Source of the DNA: Tetradesmus obliquus
Lineage: Eukaryota; Chlorophyta; Chlorophyceae; Sphaeropleales; Scenedesmaceae
Direction: 5' to 3'
Length of the DNA: 64,000 bases
Assembly: GCA_030272155.1 (NCBI GenBank)
Contig: CP126193.1
Span: 1,116,001-1,180,000, forward strand
A program made the position numbers and the translations under genes. The notes under the pieces are model-generated. The model saw only the letters and a program-made list of their open reading frames with translations. It did no database searches and was not told the origin of the DNA. Every line of letters starts with the position of its first letter. Positions within the stretch are counted from its first letter, which is position 1. Positions 10,444-26,387 of the stretch are shown here, piece by piece.

Positions 10444-12753
10444 ACCTTGCGGCGGCTGCAGTACAGCAAGGCACAGCAGATTGGTGCTGCTGTGAACAAT
10501 GTCCACTAGCTGGTACACTGCACTGCGTTAATGATGCAGTGAGGATGCAATCCACATGCATGCAGCTGTGTGCCTTGTCCCTTTAGCTGGGCATATTCTA
10601 CATGCCATGTCTATGGCGCATTTTCTGAAAAGAATTGGAGGAAGCACACGCTGCAGAAGCACACGTCTGTGGCTATGAACACATCAGTGTGCCAGTTCAC
10701 TGCAATCCTTGTAGGCACGCCAGCAGCTTCCCATACGCTGGCTAGCATGCCCGCACAGCGCGCGCTGTGCCATGTGCCATGCACCGTTGCATGCGCCGCC
10801 GCAGTGTGTTCAGATTGTTGTCACATAGTGTGCCGGGGCAGCTTGCATACCCACCGCGCGAGTATCTGGCCGCCTTGTTTGTTTAATATGTGAGGACGTA
10901 TTTACACAATGTTCGCCAGGACGCTGCTGACGTGCTGCGCTCAGTTCATGCACCAGGCCAAGGGCAGCGCCATAGCCAGCTCAACAGCAATTCGTCGTTT
11001 TTCAGCATCATGTTACTGTTGGGGTCCATTATGTAACGCCCATTCTTGACATCATAATGTGACAAAGTCAGCCGTATGCACCTAAATCTGCTTGACATAC
11101 TGAAAAAATCTGCTTGGCACATGCTGCTGTCGTTGAAGCAGCCTAAAATATCAACATTGTGATCATCTGGCATAGCCAAGCAGTCGACGCCGTGTGGTTG
11201 ACACAGTGTGACACTGAACAACAGAACATGCAGCAGCACACCTGGCGGCACAGCTACCAGTGGCACCCAGCATACAGCACCGCATAATGCGCAAACTATG
11301 CATGTAGCCTTAGCCAGTGTCTACGCGCTACCAGCAGCAAACCTCACCACCATCTGGCTGTGCTCGGGACCAGTTGCCAACTGTCCTTTTGTTGCACAAG
11401 CACGTAACAAAATGCAGGATGACTGCAATTGCCCTTCACACAGCTGTACATCTAACGGCAGCAGCTGTGGTAGCAAAGGCTGCCACCACATGCATGCCGC
11501 TCAGCCTGCACCTTGAAAGTTCAGATGAAATGTGGACATGGCAGCCGTCTATGCCCAAACACAATAACATACAAGCAAACCAGGGGCCACGAGACAACTT
11601 CGGAGTTATCTGCAAGATCCTTCAACCTGTCCCTATATCCTGCAGCCAATCAAACACCTTACAGCACGCATATCCAGTGAAACAACCAAGACCAATGCAG
11701 GGAAGTACCAAAACATGTATGCGCGGCTGTGCAACAATGACTGCACAGCCACGCATGACACAGTGGTATGTGGAAACAGAGGGTAACCACAGCAATGAGA
11801 GGAAGACTGTGAGTAAACCACTGAAAGGTCACAAAGCACACAGGCTGGGACCTGCTGTCATTTCTGGTCAAAACTGCAAATGTGCTGTCTACGAGTTGCA
11901 GTGGTGGAACAGTAACTGTGAAATGGCACAGCACTACATGCAGGCAGATGTGTACAAGTGCATTTGTGACGCGCTCGCCGCAATGCGCCACACAAACATC
12001 ACGTCATCCATGTCTTGCATACGCTTCATTTGGTGGCATCATCAGCCTACACAAAAGATGAAGTGGCAGATCACAGCGGGTCAACACAACGCCCGCACCA
12101 GGCAGAAACAGGGACAAAGCATGCAAGGCCTTACATGTAATAAGGCAAAGAGACGGCCTTGCAGGCACACCAACAACAAAAAACATGCGGGAAACACTGC
12201 AGTAGTATAGCGTAACACTGATGCAGCGCATTGCTGCGCCGTACACTGCCGACAACAGCACTTTGTTGCCAGTAGGTTCACAGCAGACATAACAGAAGCA
12301 ACAACATGCAAACTACCTGGTGCAGCTGACGCAGCAGAAGCAGCACCACCTGCCTGCCACATTACGCACGCTGCCCAAACAACACGGCACCGCAACAAGT
12401 GCAGCAGCCACTCACGCCCAAACTGGATGCAAGCGTCAGCAACCTGCGCCCACCTGCAGGAGACGCCTGTAACGACAAAACACCACACAACAGCCACCAC
12501 AGCAGCTTGAATGCACGTGCAGTGGAGGCAGATTGCAGTCAGCGCTGCTGTTGCGCAGTCCGCACTAAGCGACAGACACACACAGCAACACATGGTGTGC
12601 AGAATGCCAGTATTGTAGGTAAACCCAATAAAACTGTAAGTAAACACAAGGTCCAGTAGCAGAGCAGCAAGATATTGAAAGGCCAAAGTCCACAAAAGCT
12701 GAACACGTCAGCTGTGGGCACTGCGATATACATAGGAGGCCTGCTACACCTGC
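10444..12753. other. Convergent 3' regions of the hydrolase and GNAT genes
   Basis: The hydrolase gene (+) and the GNAT-like gene (-) converge here. From about 10930 to 12753 the plus strand is rich in CA, that is the minus-strand transcript is rich in TG, as in other 3' UTRs of this window. A long stop-free frame at 11317-12210 is a by-product of this skew and has no protein-like pattern. I see no other gene. Confidence 0.6.
10902..10906 (-). promoter_or_regulatory. Candidate UGUAA polyadenylation signal of the GNAT gene
   Basis: TTACA on the plus strand (TGTAA on the minus strand) sits just past the point where the TG-rich minus-strand transcript composition ends. UGUAA is the usual green-algal poly(A) signal. 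It implies a 3' UTR of about 1.85 kb. Confidence 0.45.
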
Positions 12754-14323
12754 TCAACACACCGTGTTGCTGCTGCTACTGCTGACACTCATCATGCTGC
12801 AGATGCTGCTGCTGCTGGCGCTGCCTGCCACGTCACGTGGTGGCAGCAGCAGCAGCGGCTTGAACATCTCCCTGCAAGCATCAGGCTGCCCGTAGCCGTG
12901 CTGCTCGTAGAAGCTGCGTGCACTCTCAACGCTGAGCAGCTTGACACCGCGGATGCGCTTAGCAGCCGGTGGTGCTGCTGCCGCCACTGCTACCGGTGCA
13001 GCAGCGCTGACGATTGCATCCTGCATAGGGGCACCGATGGCGCCTGCCCCGGCTGCATCTGCTGGCGACATGCTGGCTGTGGGTATGACAGGCACTAGCA
13101 GCGGCTGCTGTTGAGTGCAGAATGCAGGTCTGTCAGGAGCTGACACTGCTGATGTTGCACATGACAGCTCTGCCGGTGCAGCCAGCTGCATGCTGGCGCT
13201 GCTGGCACTGCCCGCACTGCCGTCATCGGAGCTGCCGCAGGCAGTGCAGCAGCTGCTCAGCGGATCAGCTGGCACTGCCACGCCTTCAGCCAGCAGCGGC
13301 AGCACCACTGGCATTGCTAGCGCTGCAGGCGCGACTGCGCTGCCAGCCGCTGCTGCGGCAGCTGTCTGTTCTGCACTGCCAACAGCATAGCCTGGCTGTG
13401 CTGAACTCGCCACATCAACCACAGACGGGTTGCAGCCAGCAAATGCAGCAGACAGGTAGTCTGCGCCAGCTGCTGTGAACTGCTCGATGTGTGACAGCAG
13501 GATGCTGCCGTAGCCCCTTCTAGGGCTGTTGCAGCACAACAGCTCCACATACATGTGCGGCATCTCTGCACCATCCTTGCTGCACCAGCGTGGGTAGAAG
13601 AGGCCTGCTGACACCACCGTTGGTGCGCCTGTGTCTGCAGCTGCTGCTGTGATAGTCCCAAGGAAGACAAACTTGGCTTGGTGCAGCACAGTGGTATCTC
13701 CTGCAGCCCTGGCAGTTGTTACTTTCTTGTGCTGCTCTTTGACCATCGTGACGAGCTGCGCAGCAGCCAGCAGGACAATAGATAATGTTGCATGAGCACA
13801 TCAAACCTTAAAGCGCAGAGACCTGCTTCACAGAAAGCACGACATGCTAAATTTTGCAGGCTTGATGTAGGTGCAATGCAAGAGGCTGCGCTAGTGCAAG
13901 CATACAGCTGCTGGTGCAAGCCAGCATGTACTGCTTGTGTAGCGCTCAGCAACGGCGCATCTTCCCTGTGACACTCCAAGCTGCACAGCCAACACAAGGC
14001 ACACTGATGCAATAGCCGCATGCCCTTACCTGCATGCACACGAATCTGTTCCTGCTTGCCACCAGGCTGCTCAGCCGGGACATGTCTTCAGGTCCCCACT
14101 CAGTGGAAGGCTTGATGGCCAGCTGCAGCTCCTGACCACCAAGCTGCATACTTGAATACGCCATAGACTCCAACATCTCCGCACATTGATCCACCTCGTT
14201 AAAACCCCTCGCGGGGATGCTCCACACAGCAGTCTCGGTCACCAGGCTGTCAGCTGCTGCAGCTGCCTTCGGATCGCACGTAGCCATAGTTTCTGGGCCT
14301 GCAGCCTTTCTAAAGCTGTTCAC
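12754..14323 (-). CDS. GNAT-like N-acetyltransferase with an Ala-rich insertion
   Basis: Two exons, 14030-14323 and 12754-13755, join in phase 0 and give 431 residues. From about residue 110 the fold is GNAT-like: strands with KFVFLGTI and SAGLFYPRW, then MYVELLCCNSPRRGYGSIL. Here RRGYGS fits the R/Q-x-x-G-x-G/A acetyl-CoA pyrophosphate loop and is followed by a helix. The last GNAT element, KLLSVESARSFYEQHGY, appears only after an insertion of about 170 residues rich in Ala, Ser and Pro. This splits the domain between motifs A and B. Substrate unknown. The N-terminal 100 residues look globular but are not recognised. The tail is Ser-rich low complexity. The start is the first ATG of the open exon; a transit peptide is not evident. 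Confidence 0.75.
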
Positions 14324-17300
14324 TGAAGTGATTACTACTACTAAATATGATGCCGTGCAGCACTACGCAGCTGCTAGCGGGAACGCAGGTGTTCATGCGT
14401 TCATTCATGCTAGCTACTAGCGCAGGAATGCAGTGCAAAAACATGCTAAACGTCCAAATAATAAATGTGTTCAGTGTGTTGAGTATACACGAGTCAGCTG
14501 CTGCCCTGCCTTCACGGGACAGGGTGAGAACTGACTGTGTAGTCAGTATCAAGACCGAAGCTGCTTTAATCACTCTTACTGCAGGTAATAAGTTGCTAGG
14601 AACCGTCTCAGGCCTGGTATAGCTACAAGGTACCCAGTGTCTGCCAGAACCCGCCATGGCAGATGTCATAATCATGCAGACCATACAACCTCCTTGCGCC
14701 GTCGATGTGGCGATAGTTCATTTGTTTTGTTAGCTTTACTCATTTCATGCACAAGTCACTGATGGTTCGCTCGTGCTAGTCATTTGGCAGACAGCAGCAC
14801 TCAACTTTCCGAAACATGGTTGATGATCAATTGTGAAGTCAAAGCAGCTGTCAAGCCTGTGATAGTGTTTAAGTTTTGATGTTCTACACGTTCTGCATGG
14901 GCAGGCGCGTACCCAACCATTGGCACCCAAAGAACGCTGCCAGTAATGTCACACTGTGACTGCAGTGCAGTGTTGCAACACCCTAGGCCTAGCCTGATCC
15001 ACAGACCAACACGGCATGCAAGTGCAGCTGCACGTCACCTTCAGCCTGGATAGAACCAACAGCACGCATTCACTGTAGCTTCTGCAACTGAAGATGCGTC
15101 TGGAACGCCGTAGTGCTGTCTCTCTGCCGGCCACTCACTGGCAGTGTGGAGTCCAAGCACAATGTCAAGGCTGTGCATGCACCAGATTGCAAGACCGTTC
15201 AGCGCTGCGCCTGAACAACAGCCAGATACCGCACAGATCCAGCAAACATGTTGAGTATGCAAGCCAGCATGTCTTGAATCACAGCCTCAACACGTACAAA
15301 GCGCCTGGCGTGATGACGGCCGCTACACAATTGCTGATGCCGTCTTCCTGCTGGCGGAAAACACACTACACTACTGCCACAAAGCAGCACAGCTCTTCCG
15401 GAATCTCTGCGACCACACGCTGCAATCATGCATCCATGTGCCGAATGCTTGTGCCGCTGAAGCTGCAGCACCATACCTCGGCAACTGTGTACAGCTGATT
15501 CTGCTGCTAACCAGCACCTGGTTACTTGCACCACTCTCCAGCCACCACCAATGCAAAGACACCACTGTCCACTGCTTAGCATGGCAATAGCATGCACGTG
15601 CACATGCCAGTGACTGCTTACACAGCAGCTTTGACATGTTGTCAGCTCTGTCATGTCAGCAGGGGCGGGGACGCCGAAGCCAGCAACTGCAGCAGCAGCG
15701 GCAAGCTGCTGCACCCAACTTGCCTGTCGATGTATCGTGAAATCTTGCAGGCTGCACAAATGAGCCCCAAAACTGACCTGATTGTGTATGAATGCAACAC
15801 ACTGATCACCAACACTGCAGCGGCTGTGAAGGCAGACGATGGCCGCAACAGTTGCAAGTGAACTGGCAGCTGGTGGTATGGTAAGTGACACCAGCATCGG
15901 CCAATTGCACTTTTTCACTCAACTACAGGCACCTGACAGTTGTCACAGCAGTTCCAGACACTACCACTGCATACAGCGTCAACCACACACAGAGTGTCGG
16001 CCAAACCCCATACCCAATGATAGGACACACCATGCATAGAGCAGCAGACAGAAGAGTGCTGCTGCTCTGTTTGATACATGAGCCTGCTGCTGGCTCCACA
16101 AACAGGAGAAGCCAGAACTCAAATTATGTGTCATGCTCAGCACAAATCATCACAATGCAGTGCATGACGCACTTGTGTACAGGCTGGACAGCGCCGGTCA
16201 TAACATAGCAACAATCACAGCTCTCCTTATACAAACCCCAGATAACTGACCACGCCACGCCTCTGGAATGCTGGCAGCACCCACCCTCTACGCTGCACAG
16301 TTGATTGTCACAGCCTCTGTAGCGAGAGAGCTGGAAAGCCTGGCTAAAAGTACACTGGATTTGCCTAGCGCGCTTGGCAGCACTCAAAACAGCCCTGGCT
16401 ACACACAACACCAATCCATGCAAAGTGGCAATAGCCACTTTGTGTCGTTGCCGCACTAACACAGCCAGGATACACCCTAAGAGGCCAAGCATGCAGCCTT
16501 CATGGCACGCAACTAATCTGGCCATGCATGCATCCAATGTGGACACGCATGGCTCCATTGCGATTGAGTTTGCTTTGCCAGACTGATGCCAGACAGTGCA
16601 GCATGCCTCAATACGAGGTGCATGCATTGGGGCCTTTCAGCACAGGCAAAATCCCCATCCTACTCAGCTGGCGACTACACCAACTTTCGTAGTCGCACGA
16701 TGCTGATGCTGTCAAAGAGCCTGCCACAGATGTGAAATGACGAATCCTAGACAAAGCCAGGATCCCAAAGGACGCTGGTCATGCACAGCTGCGCACCTTC
16801 AAGCAATGCTGTGGGATGTGCAGAAGCCTGCCACAGATGTGCACCCAATGGTGCCGTGACAATGCCACCCTGATCATGACAACCCTGCCAGAAACTGGAT
16901 GACCCTGCTTCGACATGCCAGCCGCTGCTGGTTGACAGCAGCAGCATATGAGTCATTGCGCTGTAAGCTAAGCACAGCAGTTGCTGCAGCATGCCATGCT
17001 ATATTGTACAGCAGGATCTGGGCAGGGCAGGCAGCGTGTAACGTGCTGCAGGAGCTGCCTGCTTTCAAGGCATGCTGCAGGGACCAGCAAACTACAGACA
17101 TGCACCATTACAGGTGTGGCTGTGCACCATGATCCCGCTGAACCATGCAACCCCTCCCACCTCCAGGCAACATACAGAGCAACCGCAAGACCCTTGCAAT
17201 CCCAAGCCTTGCCAAAGACAGCAGAGGACAGGTACACGGTGGTTGTGAACCAGGCAGTGCAGTGAGAGTGTGCTTTGCCTGGTGAGCGCATGCCGTCCCT

Positions 17301-17860
17301 TGGCAGCAGTGACCCACGCCGTTCCACCACTCGCTGCCTGACAACACCCTGCCATGCCATCAGCTGCAGCAATGCCGATGCCAGCAAGGAAACGGGACAT
17401 AGCTTCTGCAAAACAAAATACAGCTGATCACATCGTCTATCAGCCTGTTGAAGCCACGCAGCACACAGCTCACTCGACAGTCAACCACTGCCACTGTGCA
17501 CACACGCCTGTGGCGTGCTATGTGCATCGTGAAAGCACTCTCAAAACATACAACCCAGGATGCAGAGTGCTTGCCGGAGCCTGCAGCACACAGTGCAGGA
17601 TTTGCTGCACATGACGCGTAAGCACGCCACATTGTGCAGCACAGCACTTTGCAGGAGCCTGCAGCACGACTTGCAGGACTCGCTGCACATGACTTGCAAT
17701 CACGTCACGCTGTGCAGCACAGCACCAAGTTGCCAAGCTGTAGTGCACCTGTGCCACTCCAGCTGCAGCACATATCCCATACTGCATGTACACGTAGCTC
17801 ATGTTCCTTCACCAAAAACAAAGGGCTGCAGCACGCAGTAGCTGCGGTGGCCAGCCGTGC
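14324..17860. other. Upstream region of the GNAT gene and CA-rich (minus-strand 3' UTR-like) sequence
   Basis: 14324-14900 is the 5' flank of the GNAT gene, with no recognisable motif. From about 14950 to 17860 the plus strand is CA-rich, the signature of a minus-strand 3' UTR, here belonging to the exon that stops at 17861. Possible TTACA (minus TGTAA) signals lie at 15618-15622 and 17108-17112. No coding sequence is supported. Confidence 0.45.
17576..17731. repeat. Diverged 78-bp tandem duplication
   Basis: 17576-17653 and 17654-17731 align along their length: both start GGAGCCTGCAGCAC, both contain GCTGCACATGAC, and both end TGTGCAGCACAGCAC. It lies in the CA-rich non-coding tract downstream of the 17861 gene. 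Confidence 0.8.
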
Positions 17861-18562
17861 TCACCGCGCAATGCCCAGCAGCACAAAGGCAGGCGGGGGC
17901 AGCTCCTGCCGCCAGCCTGCCAGTGAGGCTTTTGCATCTCCTGCAGGCCAGTTGCTGGGGTGCTGTAGTGCCATGTGCTCTGCTGTGGCGATGAGCATAC
18001 CACTGTCAGTTTCGTGCCTGTCTGGCGGTGCGGCACGCGGCTCAGCAGGCAGGGCCTGCTGCCGGCTGTTGTTACGCGCCGGGGTGTCACTGGCTGCTGT
18101 TGTCTTGAGGGCGTCAGCGCCAGTCATGTCGTTGAGATAGCCTGTGATGCCGTGCAGAGCCGAGCGCAGCTCCATGCTGCAGAGCCACTGCTGCAACCTG
18201 TCTGCGCTGCTGTCGGGTGGTGAACGTTGGTGAGCTGCGGAGGCCGCTGTGGCAGATTGGTGGTTGTGGCAGCAGCAGTTGCAGCTGCAGCTACAGGTGC
18301 TCATGTTGGCGGATGTTTCCACCAGGCTCATAGGTGTCACAGTCAAGGTAGTGCTGCTATTGGAAGGGCTGGTGAAGCCGTTCGGGCTGCTGCTGGAGAT
18401 GAGCATGGTAGGTGGCAGCTGCAGCTGGCCAGCTGCTGGAGCTTGTGCCTGTATGGTGCTTGGCTGAATAGGCTGTGCAGCTGTCGCACGCATGCACGTG
18501 AAAGCTGAATACTGGTTTTGATACTTTGTGGTTGCAGGGAATGGGCTGTTGCTTTGGGTCAC
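17861..18562 (-). CDS. Unrecognised Ser/Ala/Pro-rich protein (single or last exon)
   Basis: A minus-strand frame of 233 residues starts at the ATG at 18562 and ends with TGA at 17861. Codon choice is G/C-biased at third positions, as in neighbouring genes, and a TG-rich 3' UTR-like tract follows it, so it is probably translated. The sequence is mostly low complexity. It has a CSCSCNCCCH cluster near residue 90, and one more ordered stretch around residues 120-150 that includes LQQWLCSMELRSALHGITG. I recognise no domain. Several AG acceptors near 18470-18490 could open the exon instead, so the true start may lie in an upstream exon that I could not identify. Confidence 0.45.
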   Translation of the reverse strand: MTQSNSPFPATTKYQNQYSAFTCMRATAAQPIQPSTIQAQAPAAGQLQLPPTMLISSSSPNGFTSPSNSSTTLTVTPMSLVETSANMSTCSCSCNCCCHNHQSATAASAAHQRSPPDSSADRLQQWLCSMELRSALHGITGYLNDMTGADALKTTAASDTPARNNSRQQALPAEPRAAPPDRHETDSGMLIATAEHMALQHPSNWPAGDAKASLAGWRQELPPPAFVLLGIAR

Positions 18563-20639
18563 CGGCTGGACAGGTATGCGAAGTCACGATGTGTCCAGAG
18601 ATGCCCGAGATGTTGACCTGGACACGATTGGCGAAAGAGCACAGCAGACTTCGCTGAGAGACAGTCCAAGAAATGTACTTGTATGTATATATCATGCACT
18701 TTATGGCCTCAGCCAAGCCATCACCAAGAGGGCTAGAGCCCAGTGAAGCGTTCTGCCACATGCAGCACGTGCTGTGCTATCATACTGTGATTGCGAACCG
18801 CAAACTGCAAACGCTTGCTTAGTTGCAACACTATTGCAGCAATAGTGCGGCCGAACATGCGTAGTGCACAAGCTGCTGCTGCACCTGTAGCTGTGCCCAC
18901 CGTGTCTCACCTTTCCTTTTCAAGTAGCTGGTCCCTCATACGGCAGTCTACTTTGTCTTCCTTATCTAGACCTCAATTGACGGGATCGCGTCCAATTCAA
19001 TGGTTGGCAGACGTCTGGAACCGAAGTTTCTCGTTAGTGTAGGAGGGTACACAGTCACAGACCTTGGCGCCTAATCAAATAGAGTGAGCGCCCCACCGTC
19101 CGTCAAGTTTCCCTTGATCTGTTGATCTAATATAATTGATAACAGTAAGCAAATGCGCCTGTAAGAAATCAGGTACCGGTGATCTACAATGCGCCCTTGC
19201 TTTTCGTATCGGTCACCAACCACCCAAGCAGCTGCTGACGCACCTGCCGGTGACCGACATGAACGCACCCCGGCTCAGCTCTGCACGTCATGCCTATCAA
19301 ATACTGCTGTTTTCCGTGCACAACTGTGTCATCTGCCTCAAAAAACCAAGCTGGTCACTGACATGGCAGACAGTGGATGGCGGTGCCGTCATGTGCATGC
19401 CATGGCATGCCATGGCATGCCAAACTGTGCTCTTTGAAAAGGGTTGGTGGCACCAACGATCCATCACTGGTTGGTGCACCAGCAGCAGCACTGTGACGCT
19501 GTTTCCTGAAAGAAGCAAGACATCGAAAATAAGGTTTCAGGTTAATGTGAGCGAGGCTGCGGCAGGTGTAGGAAAACACTGGACACAGCTCCAGACTGAC
19601 AACTACAGCAACTGCTGATGCGCTGGTACAGCAACTGTTCCCCCCTCTCTAGTTTAGAAGAGGGGCAATAGTACTGGTAGTACTTGCAAGCCACTTTAAT
19701 CATCATCGCGTTACCCTGTAAGCCATAGCAACATCACCATTGGCCCCGCGCCCCACACTGTGACAGGAGCGGCTGAAAAGCCACTTGATGTGCTGGCCTG
19801 ACAAACAGAGCATGTGGCTGCAGGTAGCTTCAAGAACAGACGACTCCTCTGTTCAGACTCCTCTGTACAGAGCATATCAAGCAAATCCATCAGGCATTTG
19901 CAGCAACTGCCCGTCTGGCAGTCCCAGGCTGCGTCTGTTGGAAGGCTGGTCAAGCAGCTAGCATCTCAAAAATCAATGATACTGCTGCACCACACGAGGC
20001 AACATGCGTAACATCAACGCGGCAAACATACTGGCGCATACTCACAGACCACAGCCTGCGTGTTTCCTGTGTGAGCACTCACAGTCAGCTGCATGACACT
20101 GGGCCATTGCCGCAGAGTCAACATCTGCAAGAGCAGTCACGAAGCATCAGCAGGAGAGGCAACGTCCAGCACAAAGCCAGACAGACCAGTGCTCTGCTCA
20201 GACCCCTGCACCATAGCAAACCAGCAGCATCACACCACTCAGCCCAGCAGTCACAAGAACTGCAGGCATACTCAGCAACAACAGAATTGCCAGAATTCCA
20301 AAGAATCGCCTCTCAGCAACCACCACCTCCTGGCATCTACGATCACACGAATCAATGAACGGCACAGCTGCAACACAGGCTGCAGCAGCAAAACAACCAG
20401 TGCTCCGTAACCGCAACACCAATCAATGAATAGCAGCTGCAACACAGGCTGCAGCAGCATCACAAACAGTGCTCCGTCACAGCAACGCCAGGACAAGCCA
20501 TATGCCCAGAGCACCTGCACATACATGCACCCAGACACGCTGCTCTCACAACAGCAGACACCAGCTGCAGCAAATGCACACTCGTCAGAGACACGCACCC
20601 ACACAATCCTCTGTCAACAACCCCAGCAGCGCACAACAG
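18563..20639. other. Intergenic, with the 3' region of the sirtuin gene
   Basis: 18563-19100 is the 5' flank of the minus-strand exon above. It includes a short plus-strand frame (stop at 19042) that I do not trust. 19700-20639 is CA-rich on the plus strand and fits the sirtuin's 3' UTR. No TTACA signal was found at its far end. A 71-bp tandem repeat starts at 20350. Confidence 0.45.
20350..20487. repeat. 71-bp tandem duplication in the sirtuin 3' region
   Basis: Two units start AATCAATGAA at 20350 and 20421. Both contain GCTGCAACACAGGCTGCAGC and end near CAGTGCTCCGT, with a few substitutions. Non-coding. Confidence 0.85.
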
Positions 20640-24165
<3,526 letters not shown>

Positions 24166-25727
24166 GGGTAGACACCGGGAAATGCAGCAGTCATGCAGAT
24201 TTAACTTGTAATCCTGCAGCCTGCTGCTAAGGATGCAAGAGCTGTGCACAGCAACGCCTGATGCCCAGCTGATGGTGCTGTTGTGTTGACAGTGGTAGCG
24301 CATGCGAACTGCCAGGGAAGAGCTGGAGCTTATCGTGAGTGCAGCTATGCATCCACGTGTAACATAAACGGTGCTCTGTGGGAGCTGTAGGCAGCCTGCG
24401 CGCCTGAATTTACCTGCAGAACCGAAGTGCATGCACTGGCGGGCCAGGCTGGCTCTGAGGACCCTGCACGGTTCAAACCTGGTCAGATGTAGATAGAACA
24501 ACCGCAACAACGACTTTGAATGCCCAGCAATGGCTGACTGGCAAACAGCAGCAACTTCGACAGCAATGACGGTGGCTAGGCCAAACATCAAGAGGTCCTC
24601 ACCCACTGCCCTCCTTGTCATACTGAAAATGATAGCTGTTCGATCAAAGACAGAAGGTAACAGTGGGGTGTCGGGACGGGAAGATCCGGGCCACGCTATC
24701 GCGGGCCTTTCTCTTGTCTGCCCTCAGAACCAGCCTGTATGTACAATGGGTGTAAATTCAGATGTTACAAAGCACATATGATGCAGTCTCACGCACAGAA
24801 GTAGGCACACTTCATGCGTAGCAGCGCAACCCTGAACACTGCCCTGACAGCAACACAAGGTCGGCAATCCAAGCTAATCCCGCTCCACTGTGCGATTATG
24901 ACATCACTCCAAACTCCAGTGGCTATAACCAATGACCTGTTACGATAATGAAGCACTGGTGTCGAGCTGCAACTTGTTTGAAGCACATCCGCCCACTGTA
25001 CAGCTCACACATCCGCCCGGCAACTGCACAACTGCACAGCTGTGGTGGCACAAGCCGTCAGTATGCTACACACGTGCAGCAGCCGTGGAGACTGATGTGT
25101 GGAGCATGTAGTGAGCCAGTAAACCATCATCAGAGCCAGCCGCACGTGTGTACAAACCATCAGCATGCCAGCCTGACCCATTGCTGCATCACCACGTCAA
25201 ACCACAGGAGTGTTTTCCAACAAGCACGCAGCCATTGCGCGCTATACAGCCGGACAGTGCAGCACAAAAAACCACGTCAAGGCACAATGCTTCCCATACT
25301 TCCAAAAACCTACTGCTTGCTCTCACAGTTGAGAGCCTGTCAGAAGAAAGCTTCTGCTGCGATGCATACGTTGCAAGCATGCCCCAGTGGTGTCCTCTCT
25401 CGCACGTAGCACATCTCGTGTCCCTTCAGGCAAGTCCTCTGCACCCTACGTAGACGCGGTGTCACAAGCTGTCAAAGGCCACGTAGGCGCTGCTACGGCG
25501 ACGGCCGCTGCCGCTGCTGCAAGTATATGTCCATTCCAGCCTACACTCTGCCTGCCAACAACCGTCACCAGCCATGATACATGCCACAGACAGAACGCCT
25601 GTATGCATGTTGATGCTGCTCCTAAAACCAGTGCTGCTGCAGCAGGCACCATCAGCACTTCAGCAACAGCTCCAAACCACCCGAGACACACCGCAGCCAC
25701 CCACCAAAACCCTGGCTGCGCAAACCC
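24166..25727. other. Sirtuin 5' flank and Nopp140 3' UTR
   Basis: 24166-24760 lies upstream of the sirtuin start and shows no clear gene. 24780-25727 is CA-rich on the plus strand, consistent with the 3' UTR of the minus-strand Nopp140 homologue. No protein-like frame is seen. Confidence 0.5.
24765..24769 (-). promoter_or_regulatory. Candidate UGUAA polyadenylation signal of the Nopp140 gene
   Basis: TTACA on the plus strand lies exactly where the CA-rich (minus-strand TG-rich) tract ends, about 960 nt after the stop codon. A TGTAA on the opposite strand lies 10 nt away at 24751-24755. Confidence 0.5.
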
Positions 25728-26336
25728 TCACTCATCGTCGCTCTCAAACTTGTATGAGAAGGTCGCGTTGGGGTCGATGTTGCCGCCCTTGTAGCTGCCG
25801 CGCTTCTTCTTGGTCTTCTCGTGCCTGAAGTCCTTGCCGCGCACAGCACCCAGCACCTGCTGCGCCTTGAAGCCCCAGCCACTGCAGCACAGCACAAGGA
25901 ACATGGAAGACACCGGCAGCCAGTAAGTTCTTCACGCCATGCGTCAGTAGCACCAGCATTGCACAGAACAGATGTGGTGGAGATGGACAGGACGCAACAG
26001 TTGGTGGGTAGGGGTGGCCGCCGTGCACAGTGGCAGTGCCAGGGAAAACTAGCACAGCATCAGCAGCAGGCTGCTTGTGGAGTTTGAGTGCTGGCACAGG
26101 CAAACGAACCAGCCAGCTGCACAGCGTGGCGGTCTTATGCATGGACAGGCACACATTGCAAGTGCAATGCGTGTTGTCCATGCATGCGCTTGTAAAGTAG
26201 CTGCAGCACCAGGCTTGCTGGTCAGCTACTCACTTCTGGCCAAAGGTGTCCTCGTATCTGTTGCTCCAGCTGCCCTTCTTGTCCAGCCACTCGTGGTCAT
26301 GCACGCGCTTGAAGGCCTTGGCCCCCGTGGTGGCCT

Positions 26337-26387
<51 letters not shown>

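Noticed and set aside
11317-12210. 297-codon open frame on the plus strand
   Set aside because: It lies in the CA-rich complement of a minus-strand 3' UTR, where stop codons are depleted by composition. The translation is Thr/Gln/His-rich without any domain pattern or codon bias.
18791-19042. Plus-strand frame resembling an organelle presequence
   Set aside because: Arg/Ser/Ala-rich and short, with no following exon that continues it in phase and no homologous motif. Insufficient support.
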